Origin: Clostridia bacterium
GTDB taxonomy: Bacteria; Bacillota; Clostridia; UBA1381; UBA9506
DNA length: 64,000 nt
Direction: 5' to 3'
Assembly (NCBI GenBank): GCA_017415145.1
Contig: JAFQJE010000007.1
Location: 124,001-188,000, forward strand
Shown here one piece after another: positions 14,511 to 22,049 of this stretch. How positions within the stretch are numbered: the stretch's first letter is position 1; each line of letters opens with the position of its first letter. A program made the position numbers and the translations under genes. The notes below the pieces were generated by a model. It did not search any database, had not been told where the DNA came from, and saw nothing but the letters and a program-made list of their open reading frames with translations.

Positions 14511-15041
14511 TTAATTCTCCTTTGTATATGCTTTAATTTCTGCTACTACTTTATCTACTACTGCGTCAATATCACGGTTTGTATTGTCGTCAACGTCTAT
14601 TATGACATCGCTCTTTTGATAATCCTCAGAATAAACTTTTATAATTTCTATAATTTCTTCCAAAGATTTTCCTGTAAGCTCTACACGTTTGTTGCGGGAA
14701 TTTGACAAATTCTCATAGATTGTTTCAGGCTTTGCTCTTAACCATACGGTTATACCATTTTCAAATAGCATCTTCCGGCACTTTTCGTCATGGAGAGTGC
14801 TTCCTCCCGTGGCAATGAGTGCATTCTTGTTTTCACAGATATTCTGTACTGCAAAACGCTGTGCACCCTCAAAATATTTTGCACCCTTCCTGGTTAAAAC
14901 ATCTGCAACACTCATTCCCTCGCATCTTTTTATATATTCGTCAGTGTCATAAAAATCCATATTGAGTTTTCCCGACACCCGCCTGCCTATGGTAGTCTTG
15001 CCGGTCCCCATAAACCCTACAAGTATGATATTTCTATTCAT
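14511..15041 (-). CDS. aroK: Shikimate kinase
   Basis: The 176-residue P-loop kinase makes shikimate 3-phosphate in chorismate synthesis. It shows Walker A GFMGTGKTTIGRR (9-21), the shikimate-binding DFYDTDEYI and ATGGSTLHDEKCR, and the lid Arg in NSRNKRVELTG. The ATG at 15041 follows GGAGGGG; an in-frame ATG five codons earlier overlaps that site. It is the first gene of the leftward aroK-hinT-nfo-decarboxylase run, and no other shikimate gene is nearby. The long C-terminal helix rich in Val and Ile is common in clostridial forms. Confidence 0.93.
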   Translation of the reverse strand: MNRNIILVGFMGTGKTTIGRRVSGKLNMDFYDTDEYIKRCEGMSVADVLTRKGAKYFEGAQRFAVQNICENKNALIATGGSTLHDEKCRKMLFENGITVWLRAKPETIYENLSNSRNKRVELTGKSLEEIIEIIKVYSEDYQKSDVIIDVDDNTNRDIDAVVDKVVAEIKAYTKEN

Positions 15042-15222
15042 AGCCCCTCCGCTCAATTTTTTAAGTCTTTGTCTTATTATATTCGCAATACCAATATTTT
15101 ATCTATAATTATTACTCTGTTGGCAAATATTTCGTGTACTTATATTTTATCACTCTGCTTATCCACTGTCAAGAAACACATAATCTATTGGTGAAACATT
15201 TGTCACGTTTTAGCTCTTTGTG

Positions 15223-15250
15223 TTGATTTTTAAATATTAAGTGATATACT
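15223..15250 (+). promoter_or_regulatory. Promoter of the XRE regulator gene
   Basis: TTGATT (15223-15228) and TATACT (15245-15250) are 16 bp apart and 26 bp before the start codon. An imperfect inverted repeat GGTGAAACATTTGTCAC lies just upstream and could be an operator. Confidence 0.65.
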
Positions 15251-15276
15251 CAAAATAGACAACCAGGGAGGACAAA

Positions 15277-15663
15277 ATGATGACATATAATACAGAGAAT
15301 TTTGCAAAAAATTTAAGGCTTCTAAGAAAACTGCGGGGCATCACACAATCAGAACTTGCACAGGCAATTAACACCACAAGAAGTTGTATTTCAAACTATG
15401 AAAATGACACCCGCCAACCTGACGGGGAAACTATAGAGATTATAGCAAGCTATTTTGATGTTAGCACCGACTACCTTTTGGGCAGAAGCAGCGTAAGAAT
15501 GTCAATACGTACCGAGGAGGAGTTGCGAGAACTAGAAGAAATCAGCAAAGAACTGCACTCCATTACACGCCTGGATTTGCGTGGTGTGTCCAACAAGATA
15601 AAATGCGCTGTACTGGAATACTACGATTTTCTCACAAAACAGAAAAAAGACAAAGCAAATTAA
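15277..15663 (+). CDS. XRE-family helix-turn-helix regulator
   Basis: The 128-residue protein has an N-terminal HTH_3 domain (NLRLLRKLRGITQSELAQAI, NTTRSCISNYENDTRQP, YFDVSTDYLLGR; ~10-70). A helical C-terminal part of about 55 residues follows, ending in a Lys-rich tail. Such short regulators are common as phage-type, SinR-like or stress repressors; the target is unknown. ATGATG offers two starts; GGGAGGAC precedes them. It is a single gene with its own promoter. It lies 50 bp upstream of the first tRNA-Leu fragment, which is worth noting because XRE regulators often accompany mobile DNA, but no integrase or toxin is present. Confidence 0.85.
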   Translation: MMTYNTENFAKNLRLLRKLRGITQSELAQAINTTRSCISNYENDTRQPDGETIEIIASYFDVSTDYLLGRSSVRMSIRTEEELRELEEISKELHSITRLDLRGVSNKIKCAVLEYYDFLTKQKKDKAN

Positions 15664-15714
15664 TTGACAAACCCCCATTTTTGTGGTAAAATGTCAAGGT
15701 CAAGTGAAGACCTT

Positions 15715-15830
15715 GCGGATATGGCGGAATTGGCAGCTTCAAGCACGAGCGCTACCAGTGGCAGATGTAGCGAGTGTGAGAAGGTGCAGCGGTCGAAATC
15801 TTTGATTTCGGGAACCGCAAACTGTCTCGC
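15715..15830 (+). other. tRNA-Leu 5' fragment fused to a structured sequence
   Basis: The first 22 bases, GCGGATATGGCGGAATTGGC plus AG (15715-15736), are identical to the 5' end of the intact tRNA-Leu at 15887. After that the sequence departs. It contains GCTAC...GTAGC pairing around CAGTGGCAGAT and a hairpin with GCGGT/ACCGC closing CGAAATC-TTT-GATTTCG (15788-15819). No tRNA D-loop, anticodon or T-arm follows, so it is not a functional tRNA. The function is unknown. Confidence 0.6.
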
Positions 15831-15886
15831 GGTACGCGTATGACAATTGTGCCATTATGATGATATAATTACTTAACTTAATATTT

Positions 15887-15973
15887 GCGGATATGGCGGA
15901 ATTGGCAGACGCGTACGGTTCAGGTCCGTATGAAAGCAATTTCATGCAGGTTCAAGTCCTGTTATCCGCACCA
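15887..15973 (+). tRNA. tRNA-Leu (anticodon CAG)
   Basis: The 87-nt gene folds as a class II tRNA. Acceptor arms are GCGGATA/TATCCGC, the anticodon stem is TACGG/CCGTA with loop TTCAGGT (anticodon CAG), and the variable arm is TGAAA-GCAA-TTTCA. The T-arm is CAGG-TTCAAGT-CCTG, and CCA is encoded. It reads CUG codons. It is flanked by a copy of its own 5' end (15715) and of its own 3' end (16101). Confidence 0.95.
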
Positions 15974-15974
15974 A

Positions 15975-16012
15975 AAATACGGCATGCCCTTTGTTGGTGT
16001 GCCGTGTTTTTT
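15975..16012 (+). terminator. tRNA-Leu terminator
   Basis: ACGGCAT/GTGCCGT arms directly after the CCA end are followed by TTTTTT. Confidence 0.75.
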
Positions 16013-16027
16013 ATTCAAATGGATGGC

Positions 16028-16121
16028 AGGACTTGAAGGGTCAGGAGTGAATGCTTGCCAGTGGCAAGCAGAGCCGACCACAGCTCCGTCCGCAGACGGG
16101 CAAGTCCTGTTATCCGCATCA
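16028..16121 (+). other. Structured element ending in a copy of the tRNA-Leu 3' end
   Basis: CAAGTCCTGTTATCCGCATC plus A (16101-16121) matches the last 21 bases of the tRNA-Leu with one change (CCA to TCA). The preceding bases can form a multi-branch fold: AGGACTTG (16028) with CAAGTCCT (16101), hairpin GCTTGCC-AGT-GGCAAGC, and hairpin CCGTC-CGCA-GACGG. It has no anticodon arm and is not a tRNA. A terminator-like hairpin follows at once. Function unknown; it could be a remnant or a tRNA-derived RNA. Confidence 0.6.
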
Positions 16122-16158
16122 AAATATGGAGTATCCTTTTGGGGGCTCCATATTTTTA
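16120..16158 (+). terminator. Hairpin terminator after the tRNA-like element
   Basis: AAAATATGGAG/CTCCATATTTTT arms are followed by a T-rich tail, directly abutting the TCA end of the tRNA-like element. Confidence 0.65.
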
Positions 16159-16168
16159 TTGGACAACT

Positions 16169-16206
16169 AAAACCTCTCCAAGCAAAAAGCAGGAGAGGTT
16201 TTTTGT
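16169..16206. terminator. Intrinsic terminator before glucokinase
   Basis: AAAACCTCTCC/GGAGAGGTTTTTT arms lie between the tRNA region and the convergent glucokinase gene. The remaining 55 bp to 16261 show nothing further. Confidence 0.75.
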
Positions 16207-16261
16207 TCTGTATTCCTATTCGTCTTGTAGGAACAGGCTTTGCTTTCATCAAATTGCTGAT

Positions 16262-17224
16262 TTACTGTTTATACAGCAGGGCAGCACCTATGATACCTGC
16301 GTCATTCCCCATTTTTGCTGCAACAATTTGTGTCTGGGGAAAGTCGGGAATAGAACTTGTATATACGTGTTTTTTAACGTATTCACGAAGTGGCTTTATT
16401 ATATAGTCTCCCTCTTTGCTGATTCCGCCCCCGATTACTACGATTTCAGGCTGCAGAACATTCACCATATCTACAAGCCCGATACCTATATATTCTATAT
16501 ATTTTTCTACAATTGCTTTACCGCAGGCATCCCCTTTACGCATTGCATCAAAGGATGTGAGTCCGCTAATTCTTGAAATATCACCATCTATGATTTTATG
16601 GATAATACTGTGGGGGTATTTTCTCAGTTCTTCTTCTGTTTCGCGGACAAGTGCCGTGACAGATGCATACTGCTCCCAGCATCCCTGCCTGCCACAATTA
16701 CAGAGCAACCCATTTTTTACTATAACAACGTGCCCTATTTCTCCACCTGCACCATTAAATCCTCGACAAATTTTCCCGTCAATTATAATGCCACCGCCCA
16801 CACCTGTACCTAAAGTTATCATCAACACGTTTTTCTTTCCCTTAGCTGCACCGCACTCTGCCTCTGCTAAAGCTGCAACATTTGCATCGTTATCAAGGTA
16901 GAGTTTCATATGAGGGTAATGTTCTTTTACAGCTACATCAAAATCAGCACCTGTAAAGCTTGGAATGTTGTTGCCGAAAACAACTCGATTTGCATGCGTG
17001 TCAACATTACCCGGTGTGCCTATGCCTATAGTTGTTATCTGTGCTGCATCAATTCTTGCTCTCAATATTATCTCATCGCACAGCGCCAGCATGTCACCCA
17101 TAATCTCAGCAAACGGACGGTGTCGACCTGTTTTTGCACTGCTGCGGATTATTAATTTCCCATTATCATCAATAATACCTGCTGCAATATTTGTTCCACC
17201 CACGTCCACACCTATATGATACAT
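16262..17224 (-). CDS. glk: ROK-family glucokinase
   Basis: The 320-residue protein has the ROK kinase features: phosphate-binding IGVDVGGTNIAAGI at the N-terminus, DNDANVAALAEAECGAAKG with the catalytic Asp, ITLGTGVGGGII, and the ROK zinc motif CNCGRQGCWEQYAS. It phosphorylates glucose (or a related hexose) with ATP at the start of glycolysis; other ROK sugar kinases have the same motifs, so glucose specificity is inferred from closeness to the Firmicutes GlcK type. No N-terminal DNA-binding domain is present, so it is not a NagC/XylR repressor. It lies 4 bp after rlmB on the same strand. Confidence 0.9.
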   Translation of the reverse strand: MYHIGVDVGGTNIAAGIIDDNGKLIIRSSAKTGRHRPFAEIMGDMLALCDEIILRARIDAAQITTIGIGTPGNVDTHANRVVFGNNIPSFTGADFDVAVKEHYPHMKLYLDNDANVAALAEAECGAAKGKKNVLMITLGTGVGGGIIIDGKICRGFNGAGGEIGHVVIVKNGLLCNCGRQGCWEQYASVTALVRETEEELRKYPHSIIHKIIDGDISRISGLTSFDAMRKGDACGKAIVEKYIEYIGIGLVDMVNVLQPEIVVIGGGISKEGDYIIKPLREYVKKHVYTSSIPDFPQTQIVAAKMGNDAGIIGAALLYKQ

Positions 17225-17228
17225 AAAC

Positions 17229-17957
17229 TTATCTCCTTTGTCTTAAGATCTCATACATAAGGACAGATGCTGCTACTGATGCATTGAGAGAATTTATCTG
17301 CCCTACCATGGGGATACTTACTAAAAAATCACAGTTTTCCTTTATTTTCTTCGAAATGCCCTTGCCCTCAGAGCCAACTACTAGCGCGATAGCTCCACGA
17401 AGGTCTTCTCTGTACATTTCATTGCCCGACATATCTGCTCCCGTCACCCAGACGCCCCGCTCTTTCAGTTCCTTGATTGTCTGATTTAAGTTTCCAACCT
17501 TTGCAATCAGCGTATGTGCTGCTGCACCTGCAGACGTCTTAAACACTACCGCATTTACGCCTACGGCACGGTTTTTCGGAATAATTACTCCGTGGGCACC
17601 AGTGGCATTTGCCGTTCTGATTATAGCACCCAAATTGTGGGGGTCTGTTATTTCATCGCATACTATTATAAATGGTTTTTCTCCTTTTTTGTCCGCAAAT
17701 GCAAAAATGTCGTCAATAGTGCAATAATCCACCTGAGACACTATCGCTACAACGCCCTGATTTGACTGGGTCTGGCATAGTTCATCAATTCTGTCTGCAG
17801 ATACTGATTTAAAGGGAATACCACGACGTTTTGCTTCGTTTATTATTTTTGAAATCTGTGAGCCGTGAGCCGTATCGCTTATATAAATTTTTTCAACTGC
17901 TGCGTCACCCACTAACGCCTCAAAAACAGGGTTTCTTCCTTCGATTGTGTTGTTCAT
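17229..17957 (-). CDS. rlmB: 23S rRNA 2'-O-methyltransferase, TrmH/SpoU family (RlmB)
   Basis: The 242-residue SPOUT methyltransferase has the N-terminal substrate-binding domain (IEGRNPVFEAL, then KSVSADRIDELCQTQSNQGV) and the knotted SAM domain with DEITDPHNLGAIIRTANATGA, ALVVGSEGKGISKKI and IPMVGQINSLNASVAASVLMYE. RlmB methylates G2251 of 23S rRNA; in Firmicutes close paralogs have other targets, so the site is inferred. The start MNNTIEGRN at 17957 follows AGGAG; in-frame starts further up lack a site. In many Firmicutes the gene follows cysS and mrnC; here it follows the ctpA block. Confidence 0.9.
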   Translation of the reverse strand: MNNTIEGRNPVFEALVGDAAVEKIYISDTAHGSQISKIINEAKRRGIPFKSVSADRIDELCQTQSNQGVVAIVSQVDYCTIDDIFAFADKKGEKPFIIVCDEITDPHNLGAIIRTANATGAHGVIIPKNRAVGVNAVVFKTSAGAAAHTLIAKVGNLNQTIKELKERGVWVTGADMSGNEMYREDLRGAIALVVGSEGKGISKKIKENCDFLVSIPMVGQINSLNASVAASVLMYEILRQRR

Positions 17958-18058
17958 TATCATTTCTCCTATCCTACCGCCCATTCTGGGATAATTGATA
18001 ATACGTCTGTGTACCATTGGGGTACTATATGACCTGCTCTAACAGGATAATACATAAG

Positions 18059-18083
18059 AAAATTCAGGCATAACCTGAATTTT
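18059..18083. terminator. Hairpin terminator after the S41 peptidase gene
   Basis: AAAATTCAGG/CCTGAATTTT arms with a short loop lie 8 bp beyond the ctpA stop on the minus strand. Confidence 0.65.
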
Positions 18084-18090
18084 CCAGATT

Positions 18091-19263
18091 TTATTTTGTT
18101 ATTTCTTTATATATTTCCGTCATCGCCCGTGCAAGCTGGGTATCTGTATCAGGTGTCACTTCAGAAAGCTTATTTGTAAGCTGGCCTACCTGCTCTGCCT
18201 CTATATCGGGCACAATTCCGATTTTGTCAATACATTCGCCCTTAGGTGTGTAGTAACGTGCGGTTGTCAGGTATATAGCAGTCTCTTCTGTCAACATAAT
18301 AGGTGTCTGACCTACTGCTTTTCCATAAGATTTTTTGCCTATTACTGTTGCAAGTTCGTATGCCTGAAGGCTTCCCGCCATAAGCTCTGCCGCACTTGCC
18401 GTGCCCTCATTTATCAATATTGCCATAGGAAGATTTATACAAGCTGCATCTGATTCAAAATATTCACGTTTGCCCTTGTTATCCTCAAGGTATGCAATAG
18501 TTCCCTTAGGGAGTAACATATCTGTCATCTTGAGCACACTGTCTGCATAACCGCCCGGGTTATTCCGCAAATCTATAATAATAGCTCTTGCTCCGCTTCC
18601 CTTCAGCTTTGTAATCGCCGCAGAAAAGTCCTCTACTGAGTTGTACTGAAATTTGGTGATTTTAATAAAACCTACCGCTGAATCCAGCATTTTGGAAAAT
18701 ATCGTCTGTGTCACGATCTTCTCACGGGTTACAGGGATTGTCTTTTTCTCTTCCCCTCTTAAAATATGGAGTTTTACAACATCACCCTCCACACCGCCTT
18801 TAATATGGTCAATTACCGCATCGTAGCCGTGTTTTTCTATAGTGATGTCGTCTACACCCATGATAATATCTCTTGGCAACACTCCTGCTCGCTGTGCGGG
18901 AGACCCTGAAGTAGGTGAGGTTACAGTGAGTGTCTTGGTTTTTGCATTAAATTCTACATTTACGCCAATTCCCACGTATTCCTCTTCGTTATTTTCCTCA
19001 AAATTATCATAATCCTCCATATCGAAATAATATGAATACGGATCATTAAGGCTTGCCACCATAGCAGTCAAAGCTGCATCGTTCATTTCGTTTATCTGCT
19101 CATCAGTAAGGGTGTCTACATAATTTTCCGTCACCAGATTTTTTGCCGCGGTAAGTACATCAACATTTATCTGGGAGTACCAGTAAAAGCCCAGAGCACC
19201 CAAAGCTGCCGTGGTTAAAAATGTAATTATTACCGCTATTGCAACATACTTTTTAGAATACAA
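18091..19263 (-). CDS. Carboxyl-terminal processing peptidase (S41, PDZ)
   Basis: The 390-residue protein starts with a membrane anchor (VAIAVIITFLTTAALGALGFYW). A PDZ domain follows (GIGVNVEF...GSPAQRAGVLPRDIIMGVD), then the S41 catalytic domain with LRNNPGGYADSVLKM, the serine in NEGTASAAELMAGSLQ and the lysine in KSYGKA. CtpB-type proteases act outside the membrane; in Bacillus CtpB helps activate sigma-K by cutting SpoIVFA. The start is TTG at 19263. It is the third gene of an S41-M23-S41 run and lies 16 bp after the M23 gene. Without the C-terminal peptidoglycan-binding domain of its relative, it may have a different substrate. Confidence 0.9.
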   Translation of the reverse strand: MYSKKYVAIAVIITFLTTAALGALGFYWYSQINVDVLTAAKNLVTENYVDTLTDEQINEMNDAALTAMVASLNDPYSYYFDMEDYDNFEENNEEEYVGIGVNVEFNAKTKTLTVTSPTSGSPAQRAGVLPRDIIMGVDDITIEKHGYDAVIDHIKGGVEGDVVKLHILRGEEKKTIPVTREKIVTQTIFSKMLDSAVGFIKITKFQYNSVEDFSAAITKLKGSGARAIIIDLRNNPGGYADSVLKMTDMLLPKGTIAYLEDNKGKREYFESDAACINLPMAILINEGTASAAELMAGSLQAYELATVIGKKSYGKAVGQTPIMLTEETAIYLTTARYYTPKGECIDKIGIVPDIEAEQVGQLTNKLSEVTPDTDTQLARAMTEIYKEITK

Positions 19264-19279
19264 AATCCGCCATCTCCAA

Positions 19280-20422
19280 TTATCTTATATAAGTCATCGG
19301 GTCTGTTGTTTTACCATTTATCAACACTTCAAAGTGAAGGTGGTTGCCTGTAGAATTTCCTGTTGTACCTACTTTTGCCACAACCTCTCCCTTTGATACA
19401 TACTGCCCTTTTGATACGCAAAGCTTTGATGCGTGACCATAAAGTGTAGTTATACCGCCGCCATGGTCGATTATCAGGCAGTTACCATAACCACCGTTCC
19501 AACCGGAAAATTTAACTGTGCCTGACTCTGCCGCCAAAATATTAGAACCCCCGGGAGCAGCTAAATCCACTCCTGAATGGAATTTATTTGTTTTATAAAT
19601 AGGATGCAGTCTCCAGCCATAGGGAGAAGAAATTCTTGTATAGCTTGGTGCAGGCCAACAGAACTGACCGTTGCCCGTATATGTAGAGTTTGAAGATGTG
19701 GAAAGGGAACCTGCGATTGACTTTTTCAGCGCCTCTTCCTGACGTCTTGCTTCTTCATATACCTGCTTATATTTTTCAATATCTTTTTCCAGTGCTTTTG
19801 CCAGTGCTTCTTTTTCAGCAAGTTTAACTTCTAAATCACCCTGCTTGTCTGCAGCAACTGCACGTGCCTCTTCCTGTGTTTTGCGTTTTGCTTCAATAGC
19901 CGCCTTTGCAGCCTCCACCTCAGTCTTTAAATCCGTCATTTCCTGAATGATAGCCATATCATACTCTGTCATTTCATTGATTGTTTCAATGTTTATTAAA
20001 AGTTCCGCAAAACTTTCAGACGAAAGAAGCAAATCAAGATAAGATGTCATAGAGTTTTCATCCATTGCCCTAAGGCATGCCTTCAGCTTTTCGTCCTGAG
20101 CCGCAATATCTGCCTCAAACTGAGCGATTTCTGCCTCTTTTTCTGCAATTTCTGCATCTATCTGGGCAATGATATCATCAATGGCATAAATCTCTGACTG
20201 AATTAAGTCAATCTCACGCTCCAACTGCTCGCTCTGAGCCACAACGTCGTCTTTTGCTTTTTCTGCATCCTTTATTTTATCTAAAGCTTCCTGTTTTTCC
20301 TTTGTTGCCGCATTTATCTTTTCCTGAACTGTGGCGGCATATGCAACATCTCTGTCTACGCTGACCATAACGGGAATACTCAACACAATTGCCAACGCCA
20401 GTGCTAAAACCTTCTTTTTCAC
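19280..20422 (-). CDS. Coiled-coil M23 peptidase (EnvC/PcsB-like wall hydrolase)
   Basis: The 380-residue protein has a signal peptide (KKKVLALALAIVLSIPVMV...AYA), a long coiled coil of about 200 residues rich in Glu, Lys and Ala, a Ser/Thr-rich linker, and a C-terminal LytM domain with HSGVDLAAPGG, YGHAS and NHLHFEV. Such proteins cut peptidoglycan peptides or activate amidases, controlled by FtsEX or sporulation complexes through the coiled coil. The start is a GTG at 20422 preceded by AGGTGG; another GTG three codons up is possible. All zinc ligands are present, so it is probably an active enzyme. It sits between two S41 protease genes. Confidence 0.9.
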   Translation of the reverse strand: MKKKVLALALAIVLSIPVMVSVDRDVAYAATVQEKINAATKEKQEALDKIKDAEKAKDDVVAQSEQLEREIDLIQSEIYAIDDIIAQIDAEIAEKEAEIAQFEADIAAQDEKLKACLRAMDENSMTSYLDLLLSSESFAELLINIETINEMTEYDMAIIQEMTDLKTEVEAAKAAIEAKRKTQEEARAVAADKQGDLEVKLAEKEALAKALEKDIEKYKQVYEEARRQEEALKKSIAGSLSTSSNSTYTGNGQFCWPAPSYTRISSPYGWRLHPIYKTNKFHSGVDLAAPGGSNILAAESGTVKFSGWNGGYGNCLIIDHGGGITTLYGHASKLCVSKGQYVSKGEVVAKVGTTGNSTGNHLHFEVLINGKTTDPMTYIR

Positions 20423-20431
20423 AAATGCCAC

Positions 20432-21880
20432 CTACTTTCTTAAAATTTCCAGTGCTTTTTCAAGCTGTGTATCTATTTCTACTTCTAAATCTTCTATCAC
20501 GTCATTAAGTCTTGCCTGTGTGGTATAGTCCATTACACCATAAGGGTGAAGCTCTGTATCTGCCTGAAAATTTATTGTTGCCTGATGTGTCATCTTGTCA
20601 AACACACCGTCAACCTCACCAACGATGTAACCGAGTGCCGCTAAACGTTCCTCAATTGCTAAAACGTCTGAATGCTCATCGCCTATTGAGTATCTTGCAT
20701 TGATAGTCATAGGTGTAAGCTCACTTTCGTCAAAGTCTTTGTGCTTATTCTTTACCGCCACATCAGGTAGAATACCCAGATGATTTATGCGACCGCCGTC
20801 AGGTTTCGTAAACTCTGCCATTGTGAGTTTAATATCACCGAGATTAAAGCCCGGCGGGTCAATGATGCCTACCATTTCCTGCATGCTCCCCTTTCCGAAA
20901 GTAATCTGTCCCACAACGGTAGCAAGCTTATAGTGTTGCATAGTAGCTGTAAAAAGTTCTGACGCACTGGCGCTGTTTTCATTTGCCAAAATCACAATTT
21001 TACGATTTGGAGCTTTTGAAAATGTAGCTTTTGACTTTATGTCATAATTCATTTTTTCGTTTTTATATTCAAACTTTACCAAAACCTTATTCTCAGGAAC
21101 AAACATGCTCAAAATGTCAATTACACTACCCAACTCACCACCGGGATTATCACGAACATCAATAATAATTTTTTTGAGTTTGTGATTTTCTTCGATGTCA
21201 AAGAGTGCATCCTTTAATTCCTGAGCGGTAGCGGTAGCAAAGGAGCTTATATAAATATAGCCTATGTCATCAATTATGTCATAAGACACAGTCTGTATAT
21301 TTATTTTCTTTCTTTCTATATCAAGTGTGAGGTAAACATCGTTTCTCATAATACCAACAGTAACAGTTGTGCCTGCTAAACCTTGTATCTTTGAGACCAT
21401 ATCATTTAACGATTTTCCCGATAATGACTCTCCGTCAGCAGAGATGATTTCATCTCCAACGCATACGCCTGCAGCGTACGCACCGCCTGAGGGGTTTACC
21501 TCTGTAACTATGCAGCCAAGGTCTGTCTTTTGCACTGTTACGCCTATACCTACATAGCTCTGATGCACATTCTGTACAAAATCTCCAAGCTCGTCTGCAG
21601 TGTAATAAACAGAATAGTCGTCTAGTTTATCTGTTACAACTTTAAGAGCCGATTCCAGCTCATCAGGGTTTTCCTTAATAAAGTATTCAATAACTGCCTC
21701 ATATAGCTCTTCTTTTGTAATATCGTCATACTTGTAATACTTGTCAATAAGCTCAATAAGTCCCGTCAAATACCTTGAGGCTGTTTCTCCAGGAGTTTCT
21801 GCCGAAACGCTCACACAGGAAAAAATCATAACCAGTGCCAGTATAATACTTAAAATTCTTTTTTTCATTTTAATTTCCAT
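20432..21880 (-). CDS. S41 peptidase with PDZ and C-terminal peptidoglycan-binding domain
   Basis: The 482-residue secreted protein has a signal peptide (KKRILSIILALVMIFSCVSVSA), a helical N-terminal region, a PDZ domain (GIGVTVQKTDLGCIVTEVNP) and the S41 domain with VRDNPGGELGSVIDIL, catalytic Ser in NENSASASELFTATMQ and Lys in FGKGSMQ. A C-terminal PG_binding_1 domain follows (ERLAALGYIVGEVDGVFDKMTHQATINFQ). It is the first gene of the S41-M23-S41 run. The wall-binding domain suggests anchoring to peptidoglycan. CtpA/CtpB-type proteases process secreted or spore-membrane proteins; the substrate here is unknown. ATG at 21880 follows GGAAAGG. Confidence 0.9.
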   Translation of the reverse strand: MEIKMKKRILSIILALVMIFSCVSVSAETPGETASRYLTGLIELIDKYYKYDDITKEELYEAVIEYFIKENPDELESALKVVTDKLDDYSVYYTADELGDFVQNVHQSYVGIGVTVQKTDLGCIVTEVNPSGGAYAAGVCVGDEIISADGESLSGKSLNDMVSKIQGLAGTTVTVGIMRNDVYLTLDIERKKINIQTVSYDIIDDIGYIYISSFATATAQELKDALFDIEENHKLKKIIIDVRDNPGGELGSVIDILSMFVPENKVLVKFEYKNEKMNYDIKSKATFSKAPNRKIVILANENSASASELFTATMQHYKLATVVGQITFGKGSMQEMVGIIDPPGFNLGDIKLTMAEFTKPDGGRINHLGILPDVAVKNKHKDFDESELTPMTINARYSIGDEHSDVLAIEERLAALGYIVGEVDGVFDKMTHQATINFQADTELHPYGVMDYTTQARLNDVIEDLEVEIDTQLEKALEILRK

Positions 21881-21958
21881 AGCCTTTCCGCCCACAGATG
21901 GTAATTAAAAATGTATACGCACTTTTCGTGGGCGGATAAGGCGTATAATGGAAATTAT

Positions 21959-22004
21959 GCACATCGCCGTTTCGTGCCCTTAGGCACGAAAAATCGGCGG
22001 TGCA
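21959..22004. repeat. Large GC-rich hairpin between argS and the S41 gene
   Basis: Arms GCACATCGCCG...TTCGTGCC and GGCACGAA...CGGCGGTGC pair over about 20 bases with a CTTA loop. A second small hairpin, ACGTGATTTTTTCACGT, lies at about 22025-22041. There is no clear T-run, so it is either a weak terminator for argS or an RNA-processing or repeat element. It resembles the style of the hairpin cluster at 60684-60888. Confidence 0.5.
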
Positions 22005-22049
22005 ATTAATTCCGCCGAAGGCAAACGTGATTTTTTCACGTTGTACCTC

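Noticed and set aside
15739-15945. Minus-strand frame over the 5' tRNA fragment
   Set aside because: It overlaps the intact tRNA and the structured fragment and has no start signal.
15887-16121. Duplicated tRNA 3' end as attL/attR of an integrated element
   Set aside because: The copies are only about 148 bp apart with no integrase or cargo between them; at most it is a scar.
15885-16576. Two long plus-strand frames across the tRNA-Leu and the glucokinase gene
   Set aside because: They read through the tRNA, a terminator and the antisense of glk; composition and lack of ribosome sites show they are not genes.
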